From NCBI GenBank assembly GCA_947454735.1, contig CANGLK010000012.1:1-39459 (forward strand): a stretch of DNA of 39,459 bases, written 5' to 3'. This DNA is from Candidatus Nanopelagicaceae bacterium. GTDB taxonomy: Bacteria > Actinomycetota > Actinomycetes > Nanopelagicales > Nanopelagicaceae. Both the position numbers and the translations under genes were made by a program. Positions 27,095 to 35,084 of the stretch are shown here, in pieces (within the stretch, counting starts at the first letter, position 1; each line of letters begins with the position of its first letter). Under the pieces are notes generated by a model. It searched no databases, was not told the DNA's origin, and worked only from the letters and a program-made list of their open reading frames with translations.

Positions 27095-27151
27095 TATGCG
27101 ATGGCATAACCAGTTTTGACCAGTCAAAACACGACTGGTCGCTGGCTGGTC
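27095..27151. promoter_or_regulatory. Half-site array and palindromes upstream of the LuxR gene
   Basis: ACCAGT occurs at 27109-27114 and 27119-27124, its reverse ACTGGT at 27134-27139, and a variant GCTGGT at 27145-27150. Within this array GTTTTGAC-CA-GTCAAAAC (27113-27130) is a perfect inverted repeat. GACCAGTC (27118-27125) pairs with GACTGGTC (27133-27140). TATGC-N4-GCATA (27095-27108) adds a third palindrome. The array lies between the beta-propeller stop and the LuxR start. It lacks a T-run, so an operator is more likely than a terminator. Confidence 0.55.
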
Positions 27152-27181
27152 ACCCCGCAGAGGTGAGAGGCGGCAGGCGGC

Positions 27182-28285
27182 TTAGCGCATGATTCCAGTG
27201 TGGCCTAAGGAGTATCGCCCTGGCTGAGGCCAATAGGTAAGGCCATGTGGCTCAACTCCGACCTTTATACGTGTGACAAATTTTCCACGAGGGATGTTGA
27301 AGACATAGACCTCATTGTCATAGCGACCTGAAACCCAGAAGAAATTTCCATCGGTAGAGATGTTGCCCATATCGGGACTTCCGCCACCTGGAATCTTCCA
27401 CTTAGCAATTAATTTATTATCGCTAAATCGAAGTACTGAGATCGAGCCCTCTTCGCGATTTGTAATCAGAAGCGTCTTTGCATCGCGAGTAACGTAGAGG
27501 CCATGAGCTCCTTTACCAGTTTTAATAAAGGTAAATTTGCCAAAATTATTTGAGGCCATTACCCAGACTCCATTCGAAGCCATATCTGCAATATAGAAGG
27601 TATTTCCGTCAGGTGAAATCTTTATATCTTGAGGCATCGGTGACATCGATCCCATTCCTGGCAGTTTTGCAACCTTGATAAGTTTCATCTTTGCGGTATC
27701 CATCAACAAGACTGTTCCGCTGAATTCACAGGTGGCGACAAATTGATTTCCATCTGCAGTCCAATCAGCATGATTGACACCTGCACAGGGCACGGTTACA
27801 GATTTCTTAATTTCCATTGTATGAGGATCTCTAAAGACGATCTTCTTATCTGCCTCCTGCATGACAATTGCATATTTGCCATTCGGAGTGAAATATAAGT
27901 TGTAGGGATCGTGTACATATATATCAGGCTTAGCAGTTGCTGTCATTGGATCTATAGGTGTGAGGTAATTCCCCTTGTTGTCATTGACCCACAGTGTCTT
28001 AAGATCCCATGATGGAACGACATGCTGGGCACCAGCCTTGGTCTTAATAGTCTTAATGACTTTATACGTCTTAGGATCAATGACAGAGACTGTCGCTGAT
28101 TGAAAGTTAGGCACATATACAAGCTGCGGCATATCTTTGACGACATCACTGAGATGGTTTGGACCATCTTCTGAGTAGATATTCTTTGAATCAAGAACGG
28201 GTGGCATCCCCGAAAGTGGCGCCGCATAAGCACTTTGTACCGAGAAAGCAGAGAGAGCGATTATCGCTACTAATGTCTTCTTCAT
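27182..28285 (-). CDS. Secreted YVTN/YncE-like beta-propeller protein
   Basis: The 367-residue protein has a Sec signal peptide (about 1-21, ending AYA). About six or seven beta-propeller repeats follow, each with a turn such as DPKTYKVIKTI, SPDGNTFYIAD, TRDAKTLLITN and STDGNFFWVSG. It ends with PGRYSLGHTGIMR, a tail I associate with YncE-family propellers. Two Cys (in VPCAGVNHADW and VATCEFSG) are candidate disulfide or metal residues. The function is unknown. The start overlaps the NodB-like gene stop by 4 bases, so the two proteins are made together and both are exported. Confidence 0.85.
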   Translation of the reverse strand: MKKTLVAIIALSAFSVQSAYAAPLSGMPPVLDSKNIYSEDGPNHLSDVVKDMPQLVYVPNFQSATVSVIDPKTYKVIKTIKTKAGAQHVVPSWDLKTLWVNDNKGNYLTPIDPMTATAKPDIYVHDPYNLYFTPNGKYAIVMQEADKKIVFRDPHTMEIKKSVTVPCAGVNHADWTADGNQFVATCEFSGTVLLMDTAKMKLIKVAKLPGMGSMSPMPQDIKISPDGNTFYIADMASNGVWVMASNNFGKFTFIKTGKGAHGLYVTRDAKTLLITNREEGSISVLRFSDNKLIAKWKIPGGGSPDMGNISTDGNFFWVSGRYDNEVYVFNIPRGKFVTRIKVGVEPHGLTYWPQPGRYSLGHTGIMR

Positions 28286-28974
28286 GCTGATAGCAATTCA
28301 GTGAGTGTTACTGGCTGCAGACCCTTGGAGTGGAGTGCGCTCAAGAGCTCTGGCATCGCTTCAAGCGTCACTTTATGACCGAAGTGCATACTGATAATCG
28401 ATCCATTCTTCACGTTATTCATTACATTCGAGATAACTTTCTTCTTACTTGGATCTTTGAAATCCTCGGAGTCAACTTCATACGATATGCACTGACCGTA
28501 TCCATATTTAATTGCCGCTGCCCGAATGAGCGGAGTTGAGAATTGGGTTCCTGACGGCCTAAACCAGGCGCCATGATTTCCAATCAATTTCTTAAGTTCT
28601 GCAGCGCAACCCGAAATTTCAGAATCAACCTTCTTGGCGCTAATCGTCTTCATCTGCGTATGTGTCATTGTGTGGTTACCCAGGTCATGGCCTTCATCGA
28701 TAATTCTCTGTGCGATAGCTGGATCGGAGGTGAGCCATGTACCAACAGCGAAGACTGATACATGGGTCGAGCTCTTCTTAAAGAGCTTAAGGAGCTCATC
28801 CGAATAGTCAGGAGCCCCTGCGCCATGAAAGGTAAGGGCAACTTTAGCCAGCTTTCTCGATCCATGTTGGATATCTGCAGTCGCCGCTTCTGCCGACAAT
28901 GGTTGGGAGAGGGAGTAAGCGCCACTTCCGATTACTGCGGTTGCTTTCAATAAGTCACGTCGAGATAGCTTCAT
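28282..28974 (-). CDS. Tat-exported NodB-fold polysaccharide deacetylase-like protein with altered catalytic motif
   Basis: The 230-residue protein begins with a twin-arginine signal (SRRDLLKA at 4-11, then a hydrophobic stretch to about 30). The NodB domain spans about 43-225. The usual TFDDG motif reads TFHGAG (48-53): the catalytic base Asp and the metal-ligand Asp are replaced by His50 and Gly51. The metal His pair remains as H101 and H105 in GNHTMTH, with FRPSG (138-142) and ISMHFGH (194-200) for motifs 3 and 5. It may act on a cell-wall glycan with changed metal geometry, or have lost deacetylase activity. It overlaps the secreted propeller gene by 4 bases and has a leaderless-type promoter. 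Confidence 0.87.
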   Translation of the reverse strand: MKLSRRDLLKATAVIGSGAYSLSQPLSAEAATADIQHGSRKLAKVALTFHGAGAPDYSDELLKLFKKSSTHVSVFAVGTWLTSDPAIAQRIIDEGHDLGNHTMTHTQMKTISAKKVDSEISGCAAELKKLIGNHGAWFRPSGTQFSTPLIRAAAIKYGYGQCISYEVDSEDFKDPSKKKVISNVMNNVKNGSIISMHFGHKVTLEAMPELLSALHSKGLQPVTLTELLSA

Positions 28975-28986
28975 AGTAGAAGCGTA
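28975..28986 (-). promoter_or_regulatory. Leaderless-type promoter of the NodB-like gene
   Basis: TACGCT (28986-28981, minus strand) is 6 bases before the ATG at 28974. There is no Shine-Dalgarno sequence in the 27-base gap after the DinB-like gene. Confidence 0.5.
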
Positions 28987-29001
28987 CTCAGTGCACTTGG
29001 G

Positions 29002-29454
29002 TTAAATCTGAGATTTGAGTGCGATGAGCTGCTCAGTGTGAGCAACGAGATGCTCATCGGCACGCGCAACAAGATCGCCAAGTGAGTACTGGGTGCCATC
29101 TTCTGCGGTAGTTCTTCGAGACCACGCTTCATCTGAGATTGCTGAGAGAATCTCGAGAACCATCGCACGTAGTCCCACAATTGAAGCTAAGGATTTCGCA
29201 ACAGTGCGCTTCTCGTAATGAAGCGCTTCTGGATAGCGATCCTCATCAAAGAAAGCCATAGCAGGATTTTCAGAGCCTAAGATAAATAGGTAGCGAGTTG
29301 CGAAGTGAAGCTCACAATCCGATGTATGGTGAACGATATATGAGGCCGACCATTCGCCCTCAGGAGCCAGAGAACGTTCGCGATCAGCAAAGAGCGCTAC
29401 TGCATCGAGAAATTCAGCGGTATGTTTTTGAAAATTTTCTAGCACGCTACTCAC
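29002..29454 (-). CDS. DinB/YfiT-fold putative metalloenzyme
   Basis: The 150-residue helical protein has the His pattern of the DinB superfamily: EWSASYIVHHTSDCELH (H42/H43 and H50) and EHLVAHTEQL (H135 and H139). These would form the single metal site of the four-helix bundle. Relatives include mycothiol- or bacillithiol-dependent transferases and maleylpyruvate isomerases; which activity applies here is not clear. It starts with GTG only 3 bases after the araA stop, so it is probably translated from the arabinose transcript. This position is unusual for the family. Confidence 0.78.
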   Translation of the reverse strand: MSSVLENFQKHTAEFLDAVALFADRERSLAPEGEWSASYIVHHTSDCELHFATRYLFILGSENPAMAFFDEDRYPEALHYEKRTVAKSLASIVGLRAMVLEILSAISDEAWSRRTTAEDGTQYSLGDLVARADEHLVAHTEQLIALKSQI

Positions 29455-29457
29455 TTA

Positions 29458-30948
29458 CTAGATTCTCTCAGCGAAGCGATGGTATGCGGCGTTCCACTGA
29501 AGTTCACGACGGAACTCTCGAATCTTTGTATCTTCATCGATGATCACATGTTCAATCTTGGCAATACGCGCAAAGTCCTCGACTGTCTCGATTGAAACCG
29601 CGTTGGTAAGAACGGTGTGGTGAGATCCTCCTGCAAGCATCCATGCCTCTGCCGAAACAGGTAGCGATGGCTTTGGCTCCCAGACTGCGTGAGCAACAGG
29701 CAACTTAGGAAGAGCCTCATTTGGCTTAACGACAGTGATTTCATTGCTGATCATGCGGAAGCGATCGCCCATATCTACAAGGCATATTACGCGAGCCTCT
29801 GCATCAGAAGCTGTAAAGACCATACGTACTGGGTCTTCTTTCCCACCAATACCAAGTGGATGAATCTCAATCTTTGGCTTGCTCTTGGTAATTGTTGGAC
29901 ATACCTCGAGCATATGTGCGCCGAGAATTTTCGCAGGGCCAGGGCCAAAGTGATAGGTGTAATCCTCCATAAATGAAGTTCCACCACCTGCAGGTGTCAT
30001 TGATTTAAGAATTGCACCAAGTGCAGATGTCTTCCAATCGCCTTCACCACCAAAGCCGTAGCCCATCTCCATCAAACGCTGCACAGCAAGGCCTGGCAAC
30101 TGCTTCAAAGTACCGAGATCTTCAAAGTTGCTTGTAAAGGCATCAAAATCGCCTTCCTTCATAATCTTTAGGAGAGCAATCTCTTGCTTAGCTGCATAGA
30201 CCAATGAATCGTGGCGCGCTCCACCTGCTCTTAGCTCGGCTGAGACCTCGTACTTTGCCTCGTACTCTGCTGTGAGCTTTTCAGCATCTGCATCACTGAC
30301 TGCATGCACCGCATCTGCAAGGAAATTTACGCCGTAATTTTCGATCGACATTCCGAGTTGAAGTTGTGCAGAAACCTTGTCGCCATCTGTGACAGATACA
30401 AAGCGCATATTGTCACCGAATCGCGCCAGCTTAAGGTTCTGTGATTTATTCCATCCGATAGTTGCCCATGCCCATGCATCAACGTGCGCTTTAACATCGG
30501 CAGAACCTGGTTCACCTACGACGATCTTATGTGGAACTCCAACGCGAGCAACGGCATGTGCATATTCACGATCGCCATGTGCTGCCTGGTTGAGGTTCAT
30601 AAAGTCCATATCAATCGTCGCCCATGGCAGCGATTGGTTCGCTTGCGTATGAAGGTGCAAGAGCGGCTTGCGTAATAGGTCAAGCCCTTGGATCCACATC
30701 TTCGCTGGAGAGAAGGTGTGCATCCATGTAATGACACCAAGACAGTTGGGATCACTTGAGGCATCGAGCATCGCCTGTTTAATGTTGGCGGTGTTCTTCA
30801 GCGTTGGCTTCCAGATAATTTCTACCGGAGCGCCAAGGCCTGCAGTGATCTTTGCAACTACCTCCTTCGACTGAAGAGCTACCTGCTCGAGAGTTTCAGG
30901 TCCGTAGAGATCCTGGCTGCCAGTGAGAAACCAAATCTGATGAGTCAT
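29458..30948 (-). CDS. araA: L-arabinose isomerase
   Basis: The 496-residue protein has normal AraA length. It starts IWFLTGSQDLYGPETL, has WMHTFSPAKMWIQGL (75-89), and carries the catalytic glutamates in GFGGEGDWKT (E302) and TSFMEDYTYHF (E328), with metal His at H345 and near the C-terminal GGSHHTVLT. It converts L-arabinose to L-ribulose in the cytoplasm. AGAAGG precedes the ATG. It is the fourth gene after the ChvE-like binding protein in the second half of the regulon, with araB and araD upstream, so the complete AraABD pathway to xylulose 5-phosphate is encoded here. Confidence 0.97.
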   Translation of the reverse strand: MTHQIWFLTGSQDLYGPETLEQVALQSKEVVAKITAGLGAPVEIIWKPTLKNTANIKQAMLDASSDPNCLGVITWMHTFSPAKMWIQGLDLLRKPLLHLHTQANQSLPWATIDMDFMNLNQAAHGDREYAHAVARVGVPHKIVVGEPGSADVKAHVDAWAWATIGWNKSQNLKLARFGDNMRFVSVTDGDKVSAQLQLGMSIENYGVNFLADAVHAVSDADAEKLTAEYEAKYEVSAELRAGGARHDSLVYAAKQEIALLKIMKEGDFDAFTSNFEDLGTLKQLPGLAVQRLMEMGYGFGGEGDWKTSALGAILKSMTPAGGGTSFMEDYTYHFGPGPAKILGAHMLEVCPTITKSKPKIEIHPLGIGGKEDPVRMVFTASDAEARVICLVDMGDRFRMISNEITVVKPNEALPKLPVAHAVWEPKPSLPVSAEAWMLAGGSHHTVLTNAVSIETVEDFARIAKIEHVIIDEDTKIREFRRELQWNAAYHRFAERI

Positions 30949-30982
30949 TACTGCCTTCTTTTAAGTAGAGGAGATGGAGAGA

Positions 30983-32233
30983 TTACTTAGTGCGCTTCTT
31001 GCTCCATACATCGAATGCGACTGCGAGAAGGAGTACGAGGCCCTTAATGGTCATCTGGTATGAGATACCGAGTGAGTTGAGGTTCATTCCATTTCCAAGA
31101 ATTCCCTGGATCATGCCGCCGACAATGGATCCGATTACGGTTCCGACGCCACCTTGAACTGCTGCTCCACCAATAAATACAGATGAGATTGCATCGAGCT
31201 CAAAGCCATTACCTGCAGATGGCACCGCAGAGTTCATTCGAGCTGTAATCAAGATTCCAGAGAGCGCTGCGAGAGCTCCCATGTTGACGAAGAGCCAGAA
31301 GTTAACGCGACGCACGTTGATACCTGAAAGAACGGCAGCATGAAGATTTCCACCAATTGCGTAGATGTGGCGACCAAATGTCGTCTTCTTCATCACGATT
31401 GTGTAGAGAACGGTAAGGAATACCAATACAACAAGTGTCCAAGGAATTCCATGTGCACGGCTGAGCTGAACGCCGACATAACCCATCATTGTTGCGAGCA
31501 AGATGTTCTTGATAAAGAACCAAGTACGTGGCTCAACCTTCTGGTTGTACTTAATACGTCCGCGACGAGTCGCGAGAGAATTCCAGAGAAGTGCGAGGAT
31601 TCCGACAAGTGTGATGATGAGCGCTACGAGGTTGTAGTGAGTCACGCCAAACTTAACTCCAACGCGGTTATCGATATCGATAAAGCCGTTACCAATCGCG
31701 CGGAACTTATCTGGGTATGGACCAATATTTGAATTCTGTAGAGTCATAAGGGCAAGACCGCGGAACAAGAGCATGCCTGCGAGAGTCACGATAAATGCTG
31801 GGATACCAACGTAAGCAACCCAGAAACCTTGCCACATGCCGACTAGGGCACCGACGGCAATTGCACCAAGGATTGCTGCCCACCAAGGAAATGCTGGTAA
31901 CCACTCCCATCCATGTTGTTCAAGTGGTCGAACTGCCAAAATACCAGCGACAGAACCGATGAAGCAGGCGACAGAACCGACTGAAAGATCGATGTGGCCA
32001 GCGATGATGATCATCACCATGCCGATTGCAAGTACAAGAATGTAACCATTCTGCACAACCAAGTTAGACCAGTTATCTGGCGTCACAGATGTGTGCATTG
32101 GCGTCGTAATTGCAAAGTAACCAATTACCACCAAGAGCGCGATAAAAATCGCGTTCTGGCGGAGGTCGACGCCCTCTAATCTGTTGCGAAGACCTTCTGT
32201 CTTTGCGCTGATCTTCTCGAGTACTTTAGGCAT
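30983..32233 (-). CDS. gguB: Sugar ABC transporter permease (GguB/XylH type)
   Basis: The 416-residue protein has about ten to twelve membrane segments. It carries the family motif [24 protein letters not shown] in the first half and [24 protein letters not shown] plus [30 protein letters not shown]-type residues in the second half. These are hallmarks of the ribose/xylose/arabinose class of permeases. It overlaps the ATPase gene by 8 bases, and AAGGAAG lies before its ATG. With the ATPase and the ChvE-like protein it forms a complete importer feeding AraA, encoded directly downstream. Confidence 0.95.
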   Translation of the reverse strand: MPKVLEKISAKTEGLRNRLEGVDLRQNAIFIALLVVIGYFAITTPMHTSVTPDNWSNLVVQNGYILVLAIGMVMIIIAGHIDLSVGSVACFIGSVAGILAVRPLEQHGWEWLPAFPWWAAILGAIAVGALVGMWQGFWVAYVGIPAFIVTLAGMLLFRGLALMTLQNSNIGPYPDKFRAIGNGFIDIDNRVGVKFGVTHYNLVALIITLVGILALLWNSLATRRGRIKYNQKVEPRTWFFIKNILLATMMGYVGVQLSRAHGIPWTLVVLVFLTVLYTIVMKKTTFGRHIYAIGGNLHAAVLSGINVRRVNFWLFVNMGALAALSGILITARMNSAVPSAGNGFELDAISSVFIGGAAVQGGVGTVIGSIVGGMIQGILGNGMNLNSLGISYQMTIKGLVLLLAVAFDVWSKKRTK

Positions 32234-33767
32234 GGGTTGCTTCCTTTGTCATAGTCATGTACTTCATTAGCAATTCTGGTGTGAAATCTTTACGTTCAAC
32301 TTCGCCGGTGATGCGGCCTTCTGCAATTGCATAGATACGGTCACATATTCCCAAGAGTTCTGGCAACTCACTAGAGATAACGAGGACTGCCTTTCCGCGT
32401 GATGCGAGCTCTTGCATGATTGTGTAAATCTCATACTTGGCGCCGACATCAATTCCACGGGTAGGTTCGTCGAGAATCAATACCTCTGGATTGACGTTGA
32501 TCCATTGGCTAAGAACAACCTTCTGCTGATTTCCACCAGAGAGCTTGCCAACGATCGAGTTTGGCGAAGGCGCTTTGATATTCATTGAGTCACGGTATTC
32601 GCTAGCGATTTTGTACTCTTCGTTATCGTTTACTAGACCAAATTTTACAAAGTCATCGAGCGATGCGATTGTGATATTGCGCTTGATATCGTCAATCAGG
32701 TTGAGGCCGAATCGCTTGCGATCCTCAGTCGAGTAAGCAATTCCTGAATCAATTGCGCTACGGACATTCTTCAGGTTGGCGAGTTTGCCATTGATATGGA
32801 CCTGCCCTGAAATATTGACTCCCCAGCTATGGCCAAAGATGCTTCGTGCCAATTCTGTGCGCCCTGCGCCCATGATTCCGGCAAGGCCAACAATCTCTCC
32901 CGCCTTTACATTGAAGTTGGCGTTGTCAATCACTACGCGTGATGAATCATCGGGATGGTGAACGGTCCAGTTCTCAACGCGGAGAATTTCTTCACCGATC
33001 TTTGGTTCGCGAACTGGGTAACGGTTATTCATCTCGCGACCGACCATCGCCTTAATGATTCGCTCTTGGTCAATCTTTCCAGCTGTCATATCAAGGGTTT
33101 CAATGACATTTCCGTCGCGGATAATTGTTGTCGTATCTGCAATCGCCGCGATCTCATTGAGCTTGTGAGAGATAATGATGCAGGTCATGCCTTGAGATCT
33201 AAATTGGCGTAAGAGATCCAATAAATGCTCTGAGTCAGCGTCATTGAGCGCTGCCGTTGGTTCGTCGAGAATGAGGAGCTTTACACGCTTTGAAAGAGCC
33301 TTGGCAATTTCTACGAGCTGCTGCTTTCCGACGCCAATTTTATTTACAGGTGTATTGGGATCCTCAGAGAGGCCAACCTTTGCAAGGAGCTTCTGAGCCT
33401 CTTGGTTGGTCTTATTCCAATCGATAAATCCGCGGGTCTTAATTTCATTATTGAGAAAGATATTTTCTGCGATTGATAGGTGTGGACTCAACGCAAGCTC
33501 TTGGTGAATGATGACAATTCCAAGATGTTCGGAGTCGCGAATATTTTTTAAATTGAGAACTTCATTTTCAAAGACAATATCGCCATCATATGTTCCGTGA
33601 GGATAGACGCCTGAGAGGACTTTCATCAAAGTTGATTTGCCAGCGCCATTTTCACCACAGATTGCGTGAATATTGCCGCGCTTTACGTGAAGATCCACAT
33701 TTACGAGCGCTTTAACTCCTGGAAAAGTCTTAGTGATGTTGCGCATTTCCAAGATGTTCTCGGTCAT
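32226..33767 (-). CDS. gguA: Sugar ABC transporter ATP-binding protein with two ABC domains (GguA/XylG/AraG type)
   Basis: The 513-residue protein contains two tandem ABC cassettes. In the first, Walker A is [16 protein letters not shown] (about 39-54), with [11 protein letters not shown] as Walker B. The second has the degenerate P-loop [16 protein letters not shown] normal for this class, the signature [14 protein letters not shown] and [13 protein letters not shown]. It energises the sugar permease encoded next. GAAGAGG precedes the ATG. It is separated from the binding-protein gene by 133 bases that contain a strong hairpin. Confidence 0.96.
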   Translation of the reverse strand: MTENILEMRNITKTFPGVKALVNVDLHVKRGNIHAICGENGAGKSTLMKVLSGVYPHGTYDGDIVFENEVLNLKNIRDSEHLGIVIIHQELALSPHLSIAENIFLNNEIKTRGFIDWNKTNQEAQKLLAKVGLSEDPNTPVNKIGVGKQQLVEIAKALSKRVKLLILDEPTAALNDADSEHLLDLLRQFRSQGMTCIIISHKLNEIAAIADTTTIIRDGNVIETLDMTAGKIDQERIIKAMVGREMNNRYPVREPKIGEEILRVENWTVHHPDDSSRVVIDNANFNVKAGEIVGLAGIMGAGRTELARSIFGHSWGVNISGQVHINGKLANLKNVRSAIDSGIAYSTEDRKRFGLNLIDDIKRNITIASLDDFVKFGLVNDNEEYKIASEYRDSMNIKAPSPNSIVGKLSGGNQQKVVLSQWINVNPEVLILDEPTRGIDVGAKYEIYTIMQELASRGKAVLVISSELPELLGICDRIYAIAEGRITGEVERKDFTPELLMKYMTMTKEATHA

Positions 33768-33837
33768 TATCTTCTACCTCTTCAATTCATTTACGAAAGT
33801 TTCAGTGCTTATTCAATCTTAAATCGGTGAAAAAGTA

Positions 33838-33881
33838 AGTTCGGTTGACCAATCAAAAGTGTGTGATTGGTCAACCGAACT
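33838..33881 (-). terminator. Strong 18-bp-stem hairpin in the intercistronic gap of the sugar transporter operon
   Basis: The left arm at 33838-33855 and right arm at 33864-33881 are perfect reverse complements (core GTTCGGTTGACCAATCA) around an 8-base loop. In the direction of transcription the stem is followed by TTACTTTTT, as in a Rho-independent terminator. It lies after the binding-protein stop (33901) and before the ATPase ATG (33767). A partial terminator or an RNA-stabilising 3' hairpin would give more binding protein than transporter. The remaining bases of the gap show nothing else clear. Confidence 0.8.
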
Positions 33882-33900
33882 CTTACTTCTTAACTAGGAA

Positions 33901-35001
33901 TTAACCTAGGTCTGCTGCCTTGATGTAACCGGAATCTACGAGAAGCTTCTTGTAGTTGTCCTTTGTTACAACGTAAGGTGTGAGAAGGAATGAAGGAACG
34001 ACCTTGACCTTGTTGTTATATGTCTTTGTGTCGTTAACTGTTGCCTTCTTACCCTTAAGAACAGCCTCTGCCATTGATACTGCAACCTTAGCAAGTTCAC
34101 GAGTGTCCTTGAAGATTGTTGAGTACTGCTGGCCTGAGATGATGTTCTTTACAGATGCAACTTCAGCATCCTGACCTGTCATTACAGGAAGGTTTGCTGC
34201 TGTGTATCCACCTGAGACGAGTGACGCGAGAATACCGCGTGTGATTCCGTCGTATGGTGAAAGTACGCCGTTGACCTTAGCTGAAGAGTATGAAGAGACA
34301 AGAATGTCATCCATACGCTTCTGTGCTGTTGCGCCGTCCCAACGAAGTGTTGCGACCTTGTCGAATGCTGTCTGACCTGACTTAACTACGATAACGCCGC
34401 TCTTGATGAGTGGGTTAAGAACTGACATTGCTCCGTTGAAGAAGAAGCCAGCGTTGTTGTCATCTGGTGATCCTGCGAAGAGCTCCACGTTAAATGGACC
34501 CTTTGCCTTTGGTCCATCAGCCTTTGTGCTGTTGATTGACTTGAATACGCCAAGGCCAGTCAAAAGTGATGAAGCCTGGAGAACGCCAACCTTGAAGTTG
34601 TCGAATGATGCGTAGTAGTCAACGTTAGGTGTCTTTGTAAGAAGACGGTCGTAAGCGATAATCGCTACCTTCTTCTTAGCAGCAGCTGCAAGAACGTCTG
34701 TGAGCTGCTCGCCATCGATAGCTGCGATGATAAGAGCCTTTGCGCCCTTAGTAAGCATGCCTTCGAGCTGGTTTACCTGTGTTGGAATATCGTTGTTTGC
34801 GTACTCGAGGTCGACTGTGTAGCCGTCCTTGATAAGAGCTGCCTTGATAGCATTTCCATCGCTGATCCAACGTGTTGAAGTCTGTGTTGGCATTGCAACA
34901 CCGATGAGTCCCTTGCTTGCAGCCTGAGCTGGAGCAGCGACTACAAGTCCTGTAACTGCCATTGCTGCTACAGCAACGACTGTCGTGATCTTCTTGATCA
35001 A
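33901..35001 (-). CDS. chvE: ChvE-like periplasmic-type sugar-binding protein
   Basis: The 366-residue protein has a cleavable signal (about 1-28, ending APAQA) without the lipobox Cys usual for actinobacterial binding proteins. The mature part follows Agrobacterium ChvE closely, as I remember it: [100 protein letters not shown] and [13 protein letters not shown]. ChvE binds several aldoses including arabinose, galactose, glucose and xylose. The start codon is TTG at 35001, supported by AAAGGAAA just upstream; the next in-frame ATG would destroy the signal peptide. A LacI-type operator lies upstream and a terminator-like hairpin downstream. Confidence 0.95.
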   Translation of the reverse strand: MIKKITTVVAVAAMAVTGLVVAAPAQAASKGLIGVAMPTQTSTRWISDGNAIKAALIKDGYTVDLEYANNDIPTQVNQLEGMLTKGAKALIIAAIDGEQLTDVLAAAAKKKVAIIAYDRLLTKTPNVDYYASFDNFKVGVLQASSLLTGLGVFKSINSTKADGPKAKGPFNVELFAGSPDDNNAGFFFNGAMSVLNPLIKSGVIVVKSGQTAFDKVATLRWDGATAQKRMDDILVSSYSSAKVNGVLSPYDGITRGILASLVSGGYTAANLPVMTGQDAEVASVKNIISGQQYSTIFKDTRELAKVAVSMAEAVLKGKKATVNDTKTYNNKVKVVPSFLLTPYVVTKDNYKKLLVDSGYIKAADLG

Positions 35002-35042
35002 GTTATTTCCTTTCCTAGGGTGGACGAAAATGAGTTCTCTAA

Positions 35043-35054
35043 GTGAGCGCTCAC
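35043..35054. promoter_or_regulatory. LacI-family operator upstream of the sugar-binding-protein gene
   Basis: GTGAGCGCTCAC is a perfect 12-bp palindrome with the central CG typical of LacI-family operators. It sits in the 83-base gap after araD. A -10-like TAGATT (35073-35068, minus strand) lies just upstream, so the operator would fall at the transcription start. The same core recurs at 39222-39235 in front of the operon that contains the lacI-type gene. Confidence 0.75.
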
Positions 35055-35084
35055 ATTTCTAACGGGAAATCTACCTTCTTTCCT

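Noticed and set aside
27113-27140. Rho-independent terminator after the beta-propeller gene
   Set aside because: The inverted repeats lack a following T-run on either strand, and several repeated half-sites fit an operator better.
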